Below are positions 63,704 to 64,000 of a stretch of 64,000 nucleotides of DNA, piece by piece. The DNA is from Singulisphaera sp. GP187 (GTDB taxonomy: Bacteria > Planctomycetota > Phycisphaerae > Phycisphaerales > SM1A02): the NCBI GenBank assembly GCA_945862215.1, contig CAMAXY010000007.1, positions 1 through 64,000 of the forward strand, read 5' to 3'. The position numbers and the translations under genes were made by a program. Every line of letters starts with the position of its first letter. Position 1 is the first letter of the stretch. The notes under the pieces are model-generated. The model saw nothing but the letters and a program-made list of their open reading frames with translations, searched no databases and was not told where the DNA came from.

Positions 63704-64000
63704 ATGACAACGCGCGCCGATTCGATCGCAAGTCTTCTCCAACTCGCACACAAATTAGGCAAGGACGATTTGCGCATGTCGATCCTGGGAGAGGGCAATG
63801 TCTCGATGCGCATGAGCGACGAAACATTTTTTGTCAAAGCCTCTGGATCAAATCTTGCGACACTAGATGAATCGGGAATCGCAGAATGCCGCTTCGACAA
63901 ATTGCTCCCCATGATCGAGAGCAAAGGATTGACGGATGCGCAGATCGATCAGTCGCTCTTCGATGCGCGTATCAGCGCCGAAGCAAAGAAGCCTTCTGTT
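63704..64000 (+). CDS. class II aldolase/adducin-family protein (partial, C-terminus beyond right edge)
   Basis: The frame begins at ATG 63704, two bases after the isomerase stop, and runs off the right edge with 99 codons. It has the family start SIASLLQLAHKLGKDDL and the substrate loop ILGEGNVSMRMSDETFFVKA followed by SGSNLATL, which match class II aldolases such as fuculose- or rhamnulose-phosphate aldolase. The zinc His residues would lie in the missing part. It would cleave the product of the upstream isomerase pathway. Confidence 0.82.
   Translation, partial: MTTRADSIASLLQLAHKLGKDDLRMSILGEGNVSMRMSDETFFVKASGSNLATLDESGIAECRFDKLLPMIESKGLTDAQIDQSLFDARISAEAKKPSV

Noticed and set aside
1-64000. 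tRNA, rRNA, insertion sequences or prophage
   Set aside because: No cloverleaf-like segment, rRNA core sequence, transposase motif or phage gene was recognised. A tRNA or covariance-model scan could still find a missed small RNA.

Overview
The window looks like chromosomal DNA of a planctomycete, most likely of the class Phycisphaerae. This is an inference from several signs: secreted proteins with dockerin-like tails (DxNxDGxVxGxDL followed by LLxxWGTTG), a PEP-CTERM-like sorting tail (PAPGALALLACAG then an Arg run), a pseudopilin with the H-x9-DG motif, a cell-surface/sugar-polymer gene content, and many genes without Shine-Dalgarno sites. I saw no rRNA, tRNA, CRISPR array, transposase or phage gene. 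Gene density is high and only one gene-free stretch reaches about 300 bp.

Layout. 1-6.9 kb (minus strand): a carbohydrate-uptake cluster of OprB-type porin, MFS sugar porter, STAS-kinase fusion, Gfo/Idh oxidoreductase and a periplasmic sugar-binding protein cut by the left edge. 7-16.5 kb: a secreted metallopeptidase with a VHL-beta-like tail, Gph-type phosphatase, a second OprB porin, release factor 3 (prfC), an HD-GYP response regulator, a PGPGW-rhodanese-DUF2892 fusion, pheA, and a CstB-like persulfide dioxygenase. 16.7-25.8 kb: a Tat-exported bicovalent-flavin oxidase, a lectin-like dockerin protein, a DUF481 outer-membrane protein, a GH38 alpha-mannosidase, an AmpG-like permease, and a tandem-duplicated AsnC/Lrp regulator. 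26.1-39.4 kb (plus strand): a long metal-efflux operon containing a Cys/His-rich small protein, TolC-like channel, CusB-like adaptor, CusA-like HME-RND pump, a His/Cys-rich metal protein, then a MacA-like adaptor, ABC ATPase, two FtsX-type permeases and a Cys-rich lipoprotein. 39.4-44.7 kb: GNAT enzyme, then fused aspartokinase-homoserine dehydrogenase, thrB and thrC, with 4-bp overlaps. 44.8-50.6 kb: channel-like membrane protein, Wzx-type flippase, trhO, acyl desaturase, fumC.

50.8-56.2 kb: a secretion/surface module of PEP-CTERM protein, pseudopilin, duplicated lamin-tail-like dockerin protein and a choice-of-anchor-I beta-propeller protein. Two promoter regions here carry arrays of TTCAC or TTCAG pentamers spaced 10-11 bp apart, the geometry of Pho boxes bound by PhoB/PhoP-type regulators. 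56.2-59 kb: DUF2092-thioredoxin protein and an APC amino-acid permease. 59-62 kb (minus): a three-gene type III polyketide synthase operon (methyltransferase, FAD oxidoreductase, PKS), all with 4-bp overlaps. 62-64 kb (plus): a fucose/arabinose isomerase-like enzyme and a class II aldolase cut by the right edge.

The most interesting items are the phased Pho-like arrays in front of the surface module, the MFS/STAS-kinase pair lying in one reading frame separated by a single stop codon, the secreted peptidase with a VHL-beta domain, and the RND-plus-ABC metal operon with only one outer-membrane channel.
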